Assembly (NCBI RefSeq): GCF_021390495.1
Contig: NZ_JAJEJP010000002.1
Span: 620,001 to 684,000 of the forward strand
From: Paraburkholderia sp. ZP32-5
Lineage (GTDB): Bacteria; Pseudomonadota; Gammaproteobacteria; Burkholderiales; Burkholderiaceae
DNA: 64,000 nt
Reading direction: 5' to 3'
Below the pieces are notes generated by a model. That model saw only the letters and a program-made list of their open reading frames with translations, was not told the origin of the DNA and did not search any database. Made by a program: the position numbers and the translations under genes. Of the stretch, positions 25,375 to 33,987 are shown in pieces (the stretch's first letter is position 1; each line of letters starts with the position of its first letter).

Positions 25375-26901
25375 TCAGAACTCCTGGCGAATCGGGATCT
25401 TGCGGTTGCTCTTTTTCGTCGTGAACAGACTCGCTTCGGATCGTCCGTCGGAACAACCATTGCCGAATGAGAAACCGCACGACGAGCGCAGATCGAATGC
25501 GTCTTCCGCGTATTCACGGTGCGAGGTCGGAATCACGAAGCGGTCCTCGTAGTTGGCGATCGCCAGATAGCGGTACATGTCCTCGACTTGCGCGACCGTC
25601 AGACCGGCCTGCTTTAGCACGCCAGGCGCTTCGACCTGATCGACGTGGCGCGAGCGCATGAACGCGCGCATCGCGAGCAGCCGTTCGAGCGCGAGCTTGA
25701 CCGGTTCTTCCTTACCCGCCGTCAGCAGATTCGCGAGATAGCGCAGCGGAATACGCAGCGATTCGATATCCGGCAGATAACCGTTCATGCCGAGATCGCC
25801 GCTATTGGCGGCCGCGTTGATTGGCGACAGCGGCGGCACGTACCAGACCATTGGCAGCGTCCGGTATTCCGGGTGCAGCGGGAAAGCGATCTTCCAGTCG
25901 ATCGCCATCTTGTAGACCGGCGAACGACGCGCGCCTTCCAGCCACGCGGCGGGTACGCCGTCGCGTTCGGCCTGCGCGATTACTTCAGGATCGTTCGGGT
26001 CGAGGAACACCGACAACTGTGCTTCATACAGATCGGCTTCACTCTCGACGCTCGCCGCCTCGCTGATACGATCCGCGTCGTACAGCAGCACGCCGAGATA
26101 GCGGATGCGGCCCACGCAAGTTTCCGAGCAAACGGTCGGCTGTCCCGCCTCGATACGCGGATAGCAGAAGATGCATTTCTCCGCCTTGCCGCTGTGCCAG
26201 TTGAAATAGATCTTCTTGTACGGGCAACCGGACACGCACATACGCCAGCCGCGACACTTGTCCTGATCGATCAGCACGATACCGTCTTCCTCGCGCTTGT
26301 AGATCGACCCGGACGGACACGCGGCGACGCAGGCGGGATTCAGACAGTGCTCGCACAGCCGCGGCAGATACATCATGAAGGTGTTTTCGAACTGCCCGTA
26401 AATATCCTTCTGTATGTTCTCGAAGTTGTAGTCCTTCGAGCGTTTCTCGAACTCGCCGCCGAGAATTTCTTCCCAGTTCGGCCCCCACTCGATCTTTTCG
26501 AGCCGTTCGCCGCTGATCAGCGAGCGCGGACGCGCCACCGGCATTGCCTTCGTATCGCCGGAATCCTGCAGATGCGCGTAATCGAAAGTGAAAGGCTCGT
26601 AGTAGTCGTCGATCTCGGGCAGATGGGGATTCGCAAAGATCTGCGCGAGCAATCGCCACTTGCTGCCGAGGCGCGGTTCGATCTTGCCGTCGGCCTTGCG
26701 CTTCCAGCCGCCGCGCCAGCGGTCCTGGTTCTCCCAGTCTTTCGGATAGCCGATGCCGGGCTTCGTCTCGACATTGTTGAACCACGCGTATTCCATGCCC
26801 TCGCGGCTCGTCCACACGTTCTTGCAGGTGACCGAACAGGTATGGCAACCGATGCACTTGTCGAGATTCAGCACCATCGCAATCTGTGCGCGCACCTTCA
26901 T
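25375..26901 (-). CDS. narH: respiratory nitrate reductase beta subunit (Fe-S)
   Basis: The 508-residue protein has the four Cys groups of NarH: CIGCHTCSVTCKNVW, CEHCLNPACVAACP, CRGWRMCVSGCP and CIFCYPRIEAGQPTVC. The Trp in CRGW marks the 3Fe-4S cluster. It conducts electrons from NarI to NarG. Its ATG overlaps the narG stop as ATGA. Confidence 0.95.
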   Translation of the reverse strand: MKVRAQIAMVLNLDKCIGCHTCSVTCKNVWTSREGMEYAWFNNVETKPGIGYPKDWENQDRWRGGWKRKADGKIEPRLGSKWRLLAQIFANPHLPEIDDYYEPFTFDYAHLQDSGDTKAMPVARPRSLISGERLEKIEWGPNWEEILGGEFEKRSKDYNFENIQKDIYGQFENTFMMYLPRLCEHCLNPACVAACPSGSIYKREEDGIVLIDQDKCRGWRMCVSGCPYKKIYFNWHSGKAEKCIFCYPRIEAGQPTVCSETCVGRIRYLGVLLYDADRISEAASVESEADLYEAQLSVFLDPNDPEVIAQAERDGVPAAWLEGARRSPVYKMAIDWKIAFPLHPEYRTLPMVWYVPPLSPINAAANSGDLGMNGYLPDIESLRIPLRYLANLLTAGKEEPVKLALERLLAMRAFMRSRHVDQVEAPGVLKQAGLTVAQVEDMYRYLAIANYEDRFVIPTSHREYAEDAFDLRSSCGFSFGNGCSDGRSEASLFTTKKSNRKIPIRQEF

Positions 26902-29900
26902 GAGGTTTCTCCCTGTCGATGTTGATGCTCGGTAGCGGGATTGACGGGATCGGGCGGCGCATCGTCGAGCCAGTCGACGTTTTTCATCTTGCGCACGATC
27001 AGGAATTCGTCGCGGTTCGAACCGACGGTGCCGTAGTAGTTGAAGCCATAGGCCAGTTGCGCATAGCCGCCGATCATATGCGTCGGTTTCAGCGCGACGC
27101 GCGTGACGGAGTTGTGAATGCCGCCGCGCGTGCCGGTAATTTCCGAGCCCGGCGTATTCACGATCTTTTCCTGCGCGTGATACATCATCACCATGCCGTG
27201 CGGGATGCGCTGACTGACGACGGCGCGCGCGCACAACGCGCCATTGGCGTTGTAGCACTCGATCCAGTCGTTATCGACGACGCCGATCTGCCGCGCGTCG
27301 GTCTCCGATAGCCAGACGATCGGGCCGCCACGCGATAGCGTCAGCATCAGCAGATTGTCCGTGTACGTGCTGTGAATGCCCCATTTCTGATGCGGCGTAA
27401 TGAAATTCAGCGCGATCTCCGGGTTGCCGTTCGAACGCGTGCCAAGCATCGTCTCGTAGTTGCCGGTTTCGATCGGCGGCTTGTACACGCATAGCGATTC
27501 GCCGAACGCGCGCATCCACGTATGGTCCTGATAGAGCTGTTGGCGGCCGCTGATCGTGCGCCACGGAATCAGCTCATGAACATTGGTGTAGCCCGCGTTA
27601 TACGACACGTGTTCGGATTCGATGCCGCTCCATGTCGGCGATGAAATGATCTTGCGTGGTTGCGCCTGGATGTCGCGAAAGCGGATCTTTTCATCGGCGC
27701 GCGCGTCGGCCAGATGCGCGTGCTCGATGCCGGTCAGCGCCGATACCGCGTCCCACGCTTTTACCGCGACCGCGCCGTTGGTTTCGGGCGCAAGCGACAG
27801 GATGACCTCGGCGGCGTCGAGCGCGGTGTCGATGCGCGGTCGGCCGGCCGTGCTGTTGCCGCTATTGCCGCCGTTGCCATTACTGCCATCACTTGCGACG
27901 CGATAGTTCAGTTCGCCGAGCAGTTTGACTTCTTCCTTCGTGTCCCACGAGATGCCTTTGCCGCCGTTGCCGAGTTTGTCCATCAGCGGCCCGAGCGACG
28001 TAAAGCGGTCATACGTGGCGGGGTAATCGCGCTCGACGACGATCACGGACGGCATCGTCTTGCCCGGCACGGGTTCGCATTCGCCGTGTTTCCAGTCGCG
28101 TACCTCGAATGGCTGCGCGAGTTCTCCCGGGCTATCGTGCGCGATCGGTGCCAGCACGACATCGCGTTCGACGCCGAGTTGCCCCTCGCTGAGTTCCGAA
28201 AACCGTTTGGCGATGCCTTTGAAAATCTCCCAGTCGCTCTTCGATTGCCATGCGGGATCGACTGCGGCCGACAGCGGGTGAATGAATGGATGCATGTCGG
28301 ACGTGTTCATATCGTCCTTTTCGTACCATGTCGCGGTGGGCAGCACGACATCCGAATACATGCAGGTGGTCGACATGCGGAAGTCCAGCGTGACGAGCAG
28401 ATCGAGCTTGCCGCGCGGCGCCTCGTCATGCCACGCAATTTCCTCGGGGCGCTTATGGCCGGATTTAAATACCTCGTCGCCCTGCACGCCATTGGTCGTG
28501 CCGAGCAGATGTCTAAGGAAGTACTCGTGCCCCTTGCCTGACGAGCCGAGCAGGTTCGAACGCCATACGAACAGATTGCGCGGAAAATTCGCGGGACTAT
28601 CGGGGTCTTCGCACGCCATGCGCAGACTGCCCGCTTTCAGTTCGCCGGCGATCTTCGCGCCGGCTTGCGCCGGGTCGTTCAGCGTGCGGCCGACATCGAG
28701 CGGATTGACCGTCAGTTGCGGCGCGGACGGCAACCATCCCATGCGCTCGGCGCGCACGTTGTAGTCGATCGGCGCGCCGTGAAAGCGCGTCTTGTCTTCG
28801 AGCGGAGAGAGCAGCGCGGTCGGATCCATCGGGTCATAGCGCCATTGGTCCGTGTGTGCGTAGAAGAACGATGTCGCGTTCATCTGGCGCGGCGGCCGGT
28901 TCCAGTCGAGCGCGAATGCAAGCGCGGTCCAGCCGGTTTGCGGACGCAGCTTTTCCTGCCCGACGTAATGTGACCACCCGCCGCCGGATTTGCCGATACA
29001 GCCGCACATGATCAACATATTGATGATCGCGCGGTACGACATGTCCATATGGAACCAGTGATTGATCCCCGCGCCGATGATGACCATCGACTTGCCCTGC
29101 GTCTTATGCGCGTTCTCCGCGAACTGCCGCGCGACATTGATCACGTCCGCGCGTTTTACGCCGGTGATCGCTTCCTGCCATGCGGGCGTGTACGGCAGAT
29201 CGTCGTCGTAGCTGGTAGCAATGTGCTCGCCGCCGAGCCCTTGATCGAGACCGTAGTTCGCGACGAACAGGTCATAGACGGTGGCGACCAGCATGTCGCC
29301 GTTGCGGGTCGCGATTCGGCGCGCGCCGATCTTGCGCGACAGTGTCGACGCATGCGCGGTGTGATTGAAGTGCGGATGGCGGATATTGCCAAAGTATGGG
29401 AAAAGCACGTCGAGCGCTTCGTCGTGCGCGTCGACGAGCGTCAGCCGCGGCACGATTTCGGCACCCGTTGCCGACTGTTCTTGCAGATTCCATTTGCCCT
29501 TGTCTTCGCCTTCTTTCTGTCCCCAGCGAAAACCGGCGGAGCCGACCGGCACGACGACATCGTTGGTCCGCGTATCGATCACGACGGTTTTCCAGTCAGG
29601 ATTGTTCGCCTGACCGAGCGCGTCGTCGAAGTCCGACGCACGCACGAGCCGCTCCGGCACATAGCGGCCATCGCGTTCGACGAGACGCACGAGGCACGGC
29701 ATATCGGTAAAGCGGCGGCAATAGTCGGCGAAGTAATCGCTCTTGCCCGCGAGGTGAAACTCTTTGAGGATCACATGGCCCATCGCCAGAGCCAGCGCCG
29801 CGTCGGTGCCTTGCTTCGGATGCAGCCAGATATCGCCGAACTTCGCGCCTTCCGCGTAATCGGGGAAGATCGACACGATCTTGGTGCCCTTGTAGCGGAC

Positions 29901-30707
29901 CTCGGTCATGAAGTGCGCATCGGGCGTGCGCGTTTGCGGCACGTTGGAGCCCCACATCATGATGAAGGTGGAGTTGTACCAGTCGGCCGATTCGGGCACG
30001 TCGGTCTGCTCGCCCCAGGTTTGCGGCGAGGCCGGCGGCAGATCGCAGTACCAGTCGTAGAAGCTCAGGCATACGCCGCCGATCAGCGACAGATAGCGCG
30101 AGCCCGCCGCATACGACACCATCGACATCGCGGGAATCGGCGAAAAACCCACCACGCGGTCGGGGCCATGATGCTTGACCGTATAGACATTGGCGGCGGC
30201 GACGATCTCGTTGACTTCATCCCATGTGGAGCGGATAAAACCTCCGAGCCCGCGTCGCATCTGATAGCCGCGCCGCGCGGCTTCGTCCTCGACGATCGAT
30301 TGCCACGCTTGCACCGGATCTAGCGTCTGGCGCCGCTCGCGCCATAGCTTGACGAGCGCGCTGCGCACCAGCGGATATTTGAGGCGGTTCGCGCTATACA
30401 GATACCACGAGTACGACGCGCCGCGGGAGCATCCGCGCGGCTCGTGGTTGGGCATGTCGGGGCGGGTGCGCGGATAGTCGGTCTGCTGGGTTTCCCACGT
30501 GACGATGCCGCCTTTCACGTAGATTTTCCAGGAGCACGAACCCGTGCAGTTCACGCCATGGGTGGAGCGTACGATCTTGTCGTGCTGCCAACGTTGTCGA
30601 TACGCGTCTTCCCACTTTCTGTCTTCATCGGTGACGGCGCCGTGACCGTCCGAAAATTGCGTGCGGGTCGTCGTGAAGTAACGCAACCTGTCCAGAAAAT
30701 GGCTCAT
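26898..30707 (-). CDS. narG: respiratory nitrate reductase alpha subunit (Mo-bisMGD)
   Basis: The 1269-residue protein is the membrane-bound dissimilatory nitrate reductase catalytic subunit. The N-terminal HGVNCTGSCSWKIYVKGG has the His/Cys ligands of the FS0 cluster. STFIMMWGSNVPQTRTPDAH contains the region of the molybdenum-binding Asp. The length is normal and no frameshift is seen. It is the first gene of narGHJI-parvulin-narK. No narXL genes are in the window. Confidence 0.96.
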   Translation of the reverse strand: MSHFLDRLRYFTTTRTQFSDGHGAVTDEDRKWEDAYRQRWQHDKIVRSTHGVNCTGSCSWKIYVKGGIVTWETQQTDYPRTRPDMPNHEPRGCSRGASYSWYLYSANRLKYPLVRSALVKLWRERRQTLDPVQAWQSIVEDEAARRGYQMRRGLGGFIRSTWDEVNEIVAAANVYTVKHHGPDRVVGFSPIPAMSMVSYAAGSRYLSLIGGVCLSFYDWYCDLPPASPQTWGEQTDVPESADWYNSTFIMMWGSNVPQTRTPDAHFMTEVRYKGTKIVSIFPDYAEGAKFGDIWLHPKQGTDAALALAMGHVILKEFHLAGKSDYFADYCRRFTDMPCLVRLVERDGRYVPERLVRASDFDDALGQANNPDWKTVVIDTRTNDVVVPVGSAGFRWGQKEGEDKGKWNLQEQSATGAEIVPRLTLVDAHDEALDVLFPYFGNIRHPHFNHTAHASTLSRKIGARRIATRNGDMLVATVYDLFVANYGLDQGLGGEHIATSYDDDLPYTPAWQEAITGVKRADVINVARQFAENAHKTQGKSMVIIGAGINHWFHMDMSYRAIINMLIMCGCIGKSGGGWSHYVGQEKLRPQTGWTALAFALDWNRPPRQMNATSFFYAHTDQWRYDPMDPTALLSPLEDKTRFHGAPIDYNVRAERMGWLPSAPQLTVNPLDVGRTLNDPAQAGAKIAGELKAGSLRMACEDPDSPANFPRNLFVWRSNLLGSSGKGHEYFLRHLLGTTNGVQGDEVFKSGHKRPEEIAWHDEAPRGKLDLLVTLDFRMSTTCMYSDVVLPTATWYEKDDMNTSDMHPFIHPLSAAVDPAWQSKSDWEIFKGIAKRFSELSEGQLGVERDVVLAPIAHDSPGELAQPFEVRDWKHGECEPVPGKTMPSVIVVERDYPATYDRFTSLGPLMDKLGNGGKGISWDTKEEVKLLGELNYRVASDGSNGNGGNSGNSTAGRPRIDTALDAAEVILSLAPETNGAVAVKAWDAVSALTGIEHAHLADARADEKIRFRDIQAQPRKIISSPTWSGIESEHVSYNAGYTNVHELIPWRTISGRQQLYQDHTWMRAFGESLCVYKPPIETGNYETMLGTRSNGNPEIALNFITPHQKWGIHSTYTDNLLMLTLSRGGPIVWLSETDARQIGVVDNDWIECYNANGALCARAVVSQRIPHGMVMMYHAQEKIVNTPGSEITGTRGGIHNSVTRVALKPTHMIGGYAQLAYGFNYYGTVGSNRDEFLIVRKMKNVDWLDDAPPDPVNPATEHQHRQGETS

Positions 30708-30797
30708 GGCAATCCTGTGCCGGTTGGGGAACGTTCACAAACATTAAAGGATGGGGAGCCAGATAAGTAAAGTTGACGTGGGAATTAACTGGATGCT

Positions 30798-30812
30798 TTG
30801 ATCCTGATTCAA
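30798..30812 (-). promoter_or_regulatory. FNR-like site upstream of narG (imperfect)
   Basis: TTGA (30798-30801) and TCAA (30809-30812) are separated by seven bases instead of the usual six of TTGAT-N4-ATCAA. The site is about 95 bases before narG. An FNR-type anaerobic regulator is expected for this operon, but the extra base makes this only a candidate. Confidence 0.3.
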
Positions 30813-30995
30813 TTACTTCATGTTTTGCCATCATCGAGATGGCGTTGAAACGTCGCAGCGTGTAGGTATTGCCGCGGACGCGGTGTGGTGGGCCGATACG
30901 GTCGTGTTACGGTTGTCTTGCGGTCGACTTGCGACATGCGGAATGAATTTGAGTATCGCTGTTCAGACAGGAGCGACCGCTGCCGTCAATTCCTT

Positions 30996-32603
30996 TCAGG
31001 CCGCATCAGGGGGCGGTCCCATTTGCTTTCGCGCTTCGTCGATCAACGCGCGCGAGGCGGGCCAGTCCTCCATCACGCGATCCGCTTTTTCATGGATACG
31101 CTCCGGGGTGGCCTGATGAAACGCCATCCACATGCGGGAGGATGCCGAAGCAACGCGATCGGCGGTGAGTAGAACGTGCCCGATAATGCCGCGGGCTGCC
31201 CAGTGCGCGACTTTCAATGCCTCGAGTTCTCTGACCAGTGGTTCTTCGTTGGTCCACATCCAGTTCGCAATCGGCAGGCGGAGGTCGTCGACGATGCTGT
31301 ATTGCCCCGTTCCGCGATCCTCGACAAACGAGAGTTTGGCGAACTCCTTGGCGCCCGCCGCGAGCGGATAGCCAGTCTGGAACGGACCGCCGATCAGCAC
31401 GCGAAACAGTGGCTCGTCGTAGATGAGCGTCGTCGATAATTGTTTGAGCGTTTGTATCTCGCTGTGAGTGAGCCTCGCGGACAACACATTCAGCAGCTCT
31501 TCTTCCACCAGGCCGTTGAATTCCTGATTTCCATCGGGCTGATCGCGAAGTCTCAATGCGATTTTCTCTAACCAGAACGGGTGGCCGAACGTGGCAGCGC
31601 TGATCGCGCGCTGAAGGTCGCGATTTGCAATGCCGAAGCTCGCCAGCAACTCGTGTGACGCAGCATCCGAAAGCGGCTCAAGCTCGATAAATTTGACCTC
31701 GATTTTGCGGGCCAGACGATCCCATCGACTCAGGCAGGCATCGGCCATCACGAACAGTGCATCGCTACGGGAAGCGATCAGCGTGTCGATTGCGTTGTCC
31801 AGTGGGAACGCGGTCCGCATCTTCTGTTCGGTTTCGTTGCCCCAAAACGGTTGATGCCGCGATGACAGGATGACGAGCCTGACAGGCTGATTCGTGATGA
31901 GGTACAGCTTGATATCGTCAGCGAGAAACCGCGGCAGCGAGGCTGCAATGGCAGTGGGCGATTGCTTTGAAAGGGCTTGCAGGGAGTTCAGAAGTTCGGT
32001 CTTGCGCTCCGGGTTCAGTTGGCTCTTCGCGTTCAGCACGCCGATATAGCTGGCGAATTTTTCTACCCTTTTTTCAAACTGTTTATCCAGCGACTTCAGA
32101 ATCTGTTTTCTGCACCACTCCGCGACCGGTCCGGCAGCGAGGGCAAGAGGGCCATGAGCCATCGCGACGGACGCTGCCAGCCCCAGCGATGAAGTCAGCA
32201 GCGTTCTGAAGATGGTCGAACCGAACGAAGCGGACAACGCCTTGAAATCGGTGGCCTGCGCACTGGCCTTTGCTTTTCCATACAGTTTTCTTTTGTACTG
32301 GTAGGCGGCGAGGTCGAAAAATTCGGCACGGAAAATCGCTCCTTTGTCTTTTGCGGCGGCCGCTATGCGCATGCGCAGATCGATCATCGCGTCTTGTGGC
32401 TTGTCGAGATAGCTGGTTTGCCAGTCCTCCCGGATCACGATCACATTGTCCCGAACCTTGAGATCGCTCTCCAGGTTGTCGAGCAGCCAGCGTTTCCCTA
32501 TTCCGTGAGGGCCGTGTACGACGATCAGGCGCGGATACTCGAAATGATCGACGTGCGTGAGAATGCTTTGCCGTACTTCGCTTCTTTCGAGTTCCTGGCT
32601 CAT
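30996..32603 (-). CDS. P-loop (STAND-like) NTPase of unknown function
   Basis: The 535-residue protein has a Walker A-like GPHGIGKRW at about residues 30-38; the Ser/Thr after Lys is replaced by Arg. A possible Walker B strand is RLVILSS. A hydrophobic stretch (TLLTSSLGLAASVAMAHGP) near residues 135-160 could enter or cross the membrane. The C-terminal third looks helical with a winged-helix-like segment (LTHSEIQTLKQLSTTLIYDE). I do not recognise a family. It stands alone, upstream of and on the same strand as narG. Confidence 0.75.
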   Translation of the reverse strand: MSQELERSEVRQSILTHVDHFEYPRLIVVHGPHGIGKRWLLDNLESDLKVRDNVIVIREDWQTSYLDKPQDAMIDLRMRIAAAAKDKGAIFRAEFFDLAAYQYKRKLYGKAKASAQATDFKALSASFGSTIFRTLLTSSLGLAASVAMAHGPLALAAGPVAEWCRKQILKSLDKQFEKRVEKFASYIGVLNAKSQLNPERKTELLNSLQALSKQSPTAIAASLPRFLADDIKLYLITNQPVRLVILSSRHQPFWGNETEQKMRTAFPLDNAIDTLIASRSDALFVMADACLSRWDRLARKIEVKFIELEPLSDAASHELLASFGIANRDLQRAISAATFGHPFWLEKIALRLRDQPDGNQEFNGLVEEELLNVLSARLTHSEIQTLKQLSTTLIYDEPLFRVLIGGPFQTGYPLAAGAKEFAKLSFVEDRGTGQYSIVDDLRLPIANWMWTNEEPLVRELEALKVAHWAARGIIGHVLLTADRVASASSRMWMAFHQATPERIHEKADRVMEDWPASRALIDEARKQMGPPPDAA

Positions 32604-32954
32604 AGGATCACCACGCTGCGTGGTTCGACATGCCTGTTACGGTGATGGGAACGTCTTCGGCCAGGAGAGAGGCTGGCCAGACGTGCGGGCCTCGCGGCGG
32701 CCGTTGCATGCGGCGGCCCTTCGATGGCCGATTGAATGTCGGCGCCGCTGTGAATCAGGCGTATCGGGAAAGATAGGTGATTAACGTCGCCGCAATAGGC
32801 GAGATGCGGTCTGAAAGTATGACGTAATGTGTGTTGCCGAACATAGCGATCCGTGAAGCGCTCGCAAGCCGGTCGCTGTCAGTCGTCGGCATGACCTGTT
32901 CCAACATCGCGGCGTCGCGGTGATCTCTTTCAAACCACAGAAAAACTTGACACC
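32604..32954. other. intergenic region with possible decayed sequence
   Basis: About 350 bases separate the NTPase gene from the first marR promoter. The only readable coding signal is the minus-strand alpha/beta hydrolase-like fragment listed separately. No strong repeat or RNA gene is seen. Confidence 0.4.
32755..32907 (-). pseudogene. possible C-terminal fragment of an alpha/beta hydrolase
   Basis: The translated segment MLEQVMPTTDSDRLASASRI, then AMFGNTHYVILSDRISPIAA, resembles the C-terminal end of alpha/beta hydrolases (a strand, then the loop with the catalytic His, then a helix). The rest of the enzyme is absent. The 76-residue frame around it runs into the marR promoter region. Family identity is tentative. 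Confidence 0.35.
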
Positions 32955-32975
32955 GTGCATATGCACACCTACACT
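32947..32975 (+). promoter_or_regulatory. promoter and operator of the first marR gene
   Basis: TTGACA (32947-32952) and TACACT (32970-32975) are 17 bases apart. The perfect palindrome GTGCATATGCAC (32955-32966) fills the spacer, so a bound repressor would block the polymerase. The predicted start of transcription is within a few bases of the ATG at 32984, and no ribosome binding site is present, so the mRNA may be leaderless. Confidence 0.6.
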
Positions 32976-32983
32976 CCGTTTCC

Positions 32984-33406
32984 ATGAACCGTCCTCTTGC
33001 CTACGATGAATGTAACTGCTTCGCGCTGCGCCAGGCGGCGCGGCACGTTACGCAGATCTACGAGCGCCACCTCGGCGCCGTAGGGCTCACCGCTGCGCAG
33101 TTCACGATTCTTGCCAAGCTCGCGCGTACGCCGAATCTGCCGATCGCCGATCTGGCCGAATGGATGGTGATGGAACGCACCACGCTGGTCCGCGCGATGA
33201 AGCCGTTGCAGCGCGACGGCCTCGTGACGGCCGAAGCCGCGGAACACGACGGCCGCACGTTCCTGTTCAGTCTGACGGAAAAGGGCGAAACGACGTTCGA
33301 CGAAGCGTCGATTGCATGGCGCGCGGCGCAGGACGAATTCGAGCAGAAGTTTGGCAGTGCGCGCGCGAAGACGCTGCGCGCCGAACTTTTCGGCATCAAA
33401 GGCTAG
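32984..33406 (+). CDS. MarR-family regulator (first of tandem pair)
   Basis: The 140-residue protein is a MarR regulator (CFALRQAARHVTQIYERHLG; LPIADLAEWMVMERTTLVRA; the wing EHDGRTFLFSLTEKG). It has no ribosome binding site and sits next to its operator. It shares length and many residues with the second MarR gene. It is probably a repressor of itself and the efflux operon. Confidence 0.9.
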   Translation: MNRPLAYDECNCFALRQAARHVTQIYERHLGAVGLTAAQFTILAKLARTPNLPIADLAEWMVMERTTLVRAMKPLQRDGLVTAEAAEHDGRTFLFSLTEKGETTFDEASIAWRAAQDEFEQKFGSARAKTLRAELFGIKG

Positions 33407-33418
33407 ACCGCGTATATG

Positions 33419-33439
33419 AACCCGCTTCGGCGGGTTTTT
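33419..33439 (+). terminator. terminator after the first marR gene
   Basis: AACCCGC (33419-33425), loop TTCG, GCGGGTT (33430-33436) and a run of T: a classic terminator. It separates the two marR genes into distinct transcription units. Confidence 0.8.
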
Positions 33440-33453
33440 CTACGCCGATTTAT

Positions 33454-33465
33454 GTGCATATGCAC
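33454..33465. promoter_or_regulatory. GTGCATATGCAC palindrome before the second marR gene
   Basis: A perfect copy of the 12-bp palindrome lies 24 bases before the ATG of the second marR gene, just past the terminator of the first. Confidence 0.6.
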
Positions 33466-33489
33466 TCGCGAGTAAAGGGAAGCGCAGCA

Positions 33490-33912
33490 ATGGAAACACT
33501 GCTTGACGACGACTGTTTTGCGATTCGCCAGGCGGCACGTCATGTGTCGCAGATCTACGACCGGCATCTGGCGAATGTCGATTTGACCATCACGCAGTTC
33601 TCGCTGCTGAACCGACTCAAACGCACCGGCCCGATGACGATGAAGCAGATCGCCGAACTGATGCGAATGCAGCGCACGACGTTGGTTCGCACGATCCAGC
33701 CGTTGCGCCGCGATGGCCTGGTGACGAGCGAGGCGACCGGTGCGGATGCCCGCGCGCTGTCGATCTCGCTGACGGCGGCCGGCGCGGAGCGGCTGAGCGC
33801 GGGACTTCCGCACTGGTATGCCGCGCAAGCTGAATTCGAACATAGCTTTGGTGAGCAGCGAGCGGCGTCGTTACGCGGCGAACTGTTCGCCATCACCGGC
33901 GATTCGCTCTGA
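33490..33912 (+). CDS. MarR-family regulator (second of tandem pair)
   Basis: The 140-residue protein is a paralogue of its neighbour (CFAIRQAARHVSQIYDRHLA; MTMKQIAELMRMQRTTLVRT). The ATG at 33490 gives equal length to the first copy; a longer frame starts inside the palindrome. The wing region differs (ATGADARALSISLTAAG), so the ligands may differ. It precedes the efflux genes. Confidence 0.88.
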   Translation: METLLDDDCFAIRQAARHVSQIYDRHLANVDLTITQFSLLNRLKRTGPMTMKQIAELMRMQRTTLVRTIQPLRRDGLVTSEATGADARALSISLTAAGAERLSAGLPHWYAAQAEFEHSFGEQRAASLRGELFAITGDSL

Positions 33913-33964
33913 GATTAAAGGCAGTGGAGGCTGGCGCGTCGCGCCATTTTTTTCAACCTGACGA

Positions 33965-33976
33965 GTGCATACGCAC
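33965..33976. promoter_or_regulatory. GTGCATACGCAC operator before the emrA-like gene
   Basis: The third copy of the palindrome has a single mismatch. It is followed at once by TATAAA (33978-33983), a good -10 box, 12 bases before the ATG of the membrane fusion gene. Confidence 0.55.
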
Positions 33977-33987
33977 ATATAAACATC

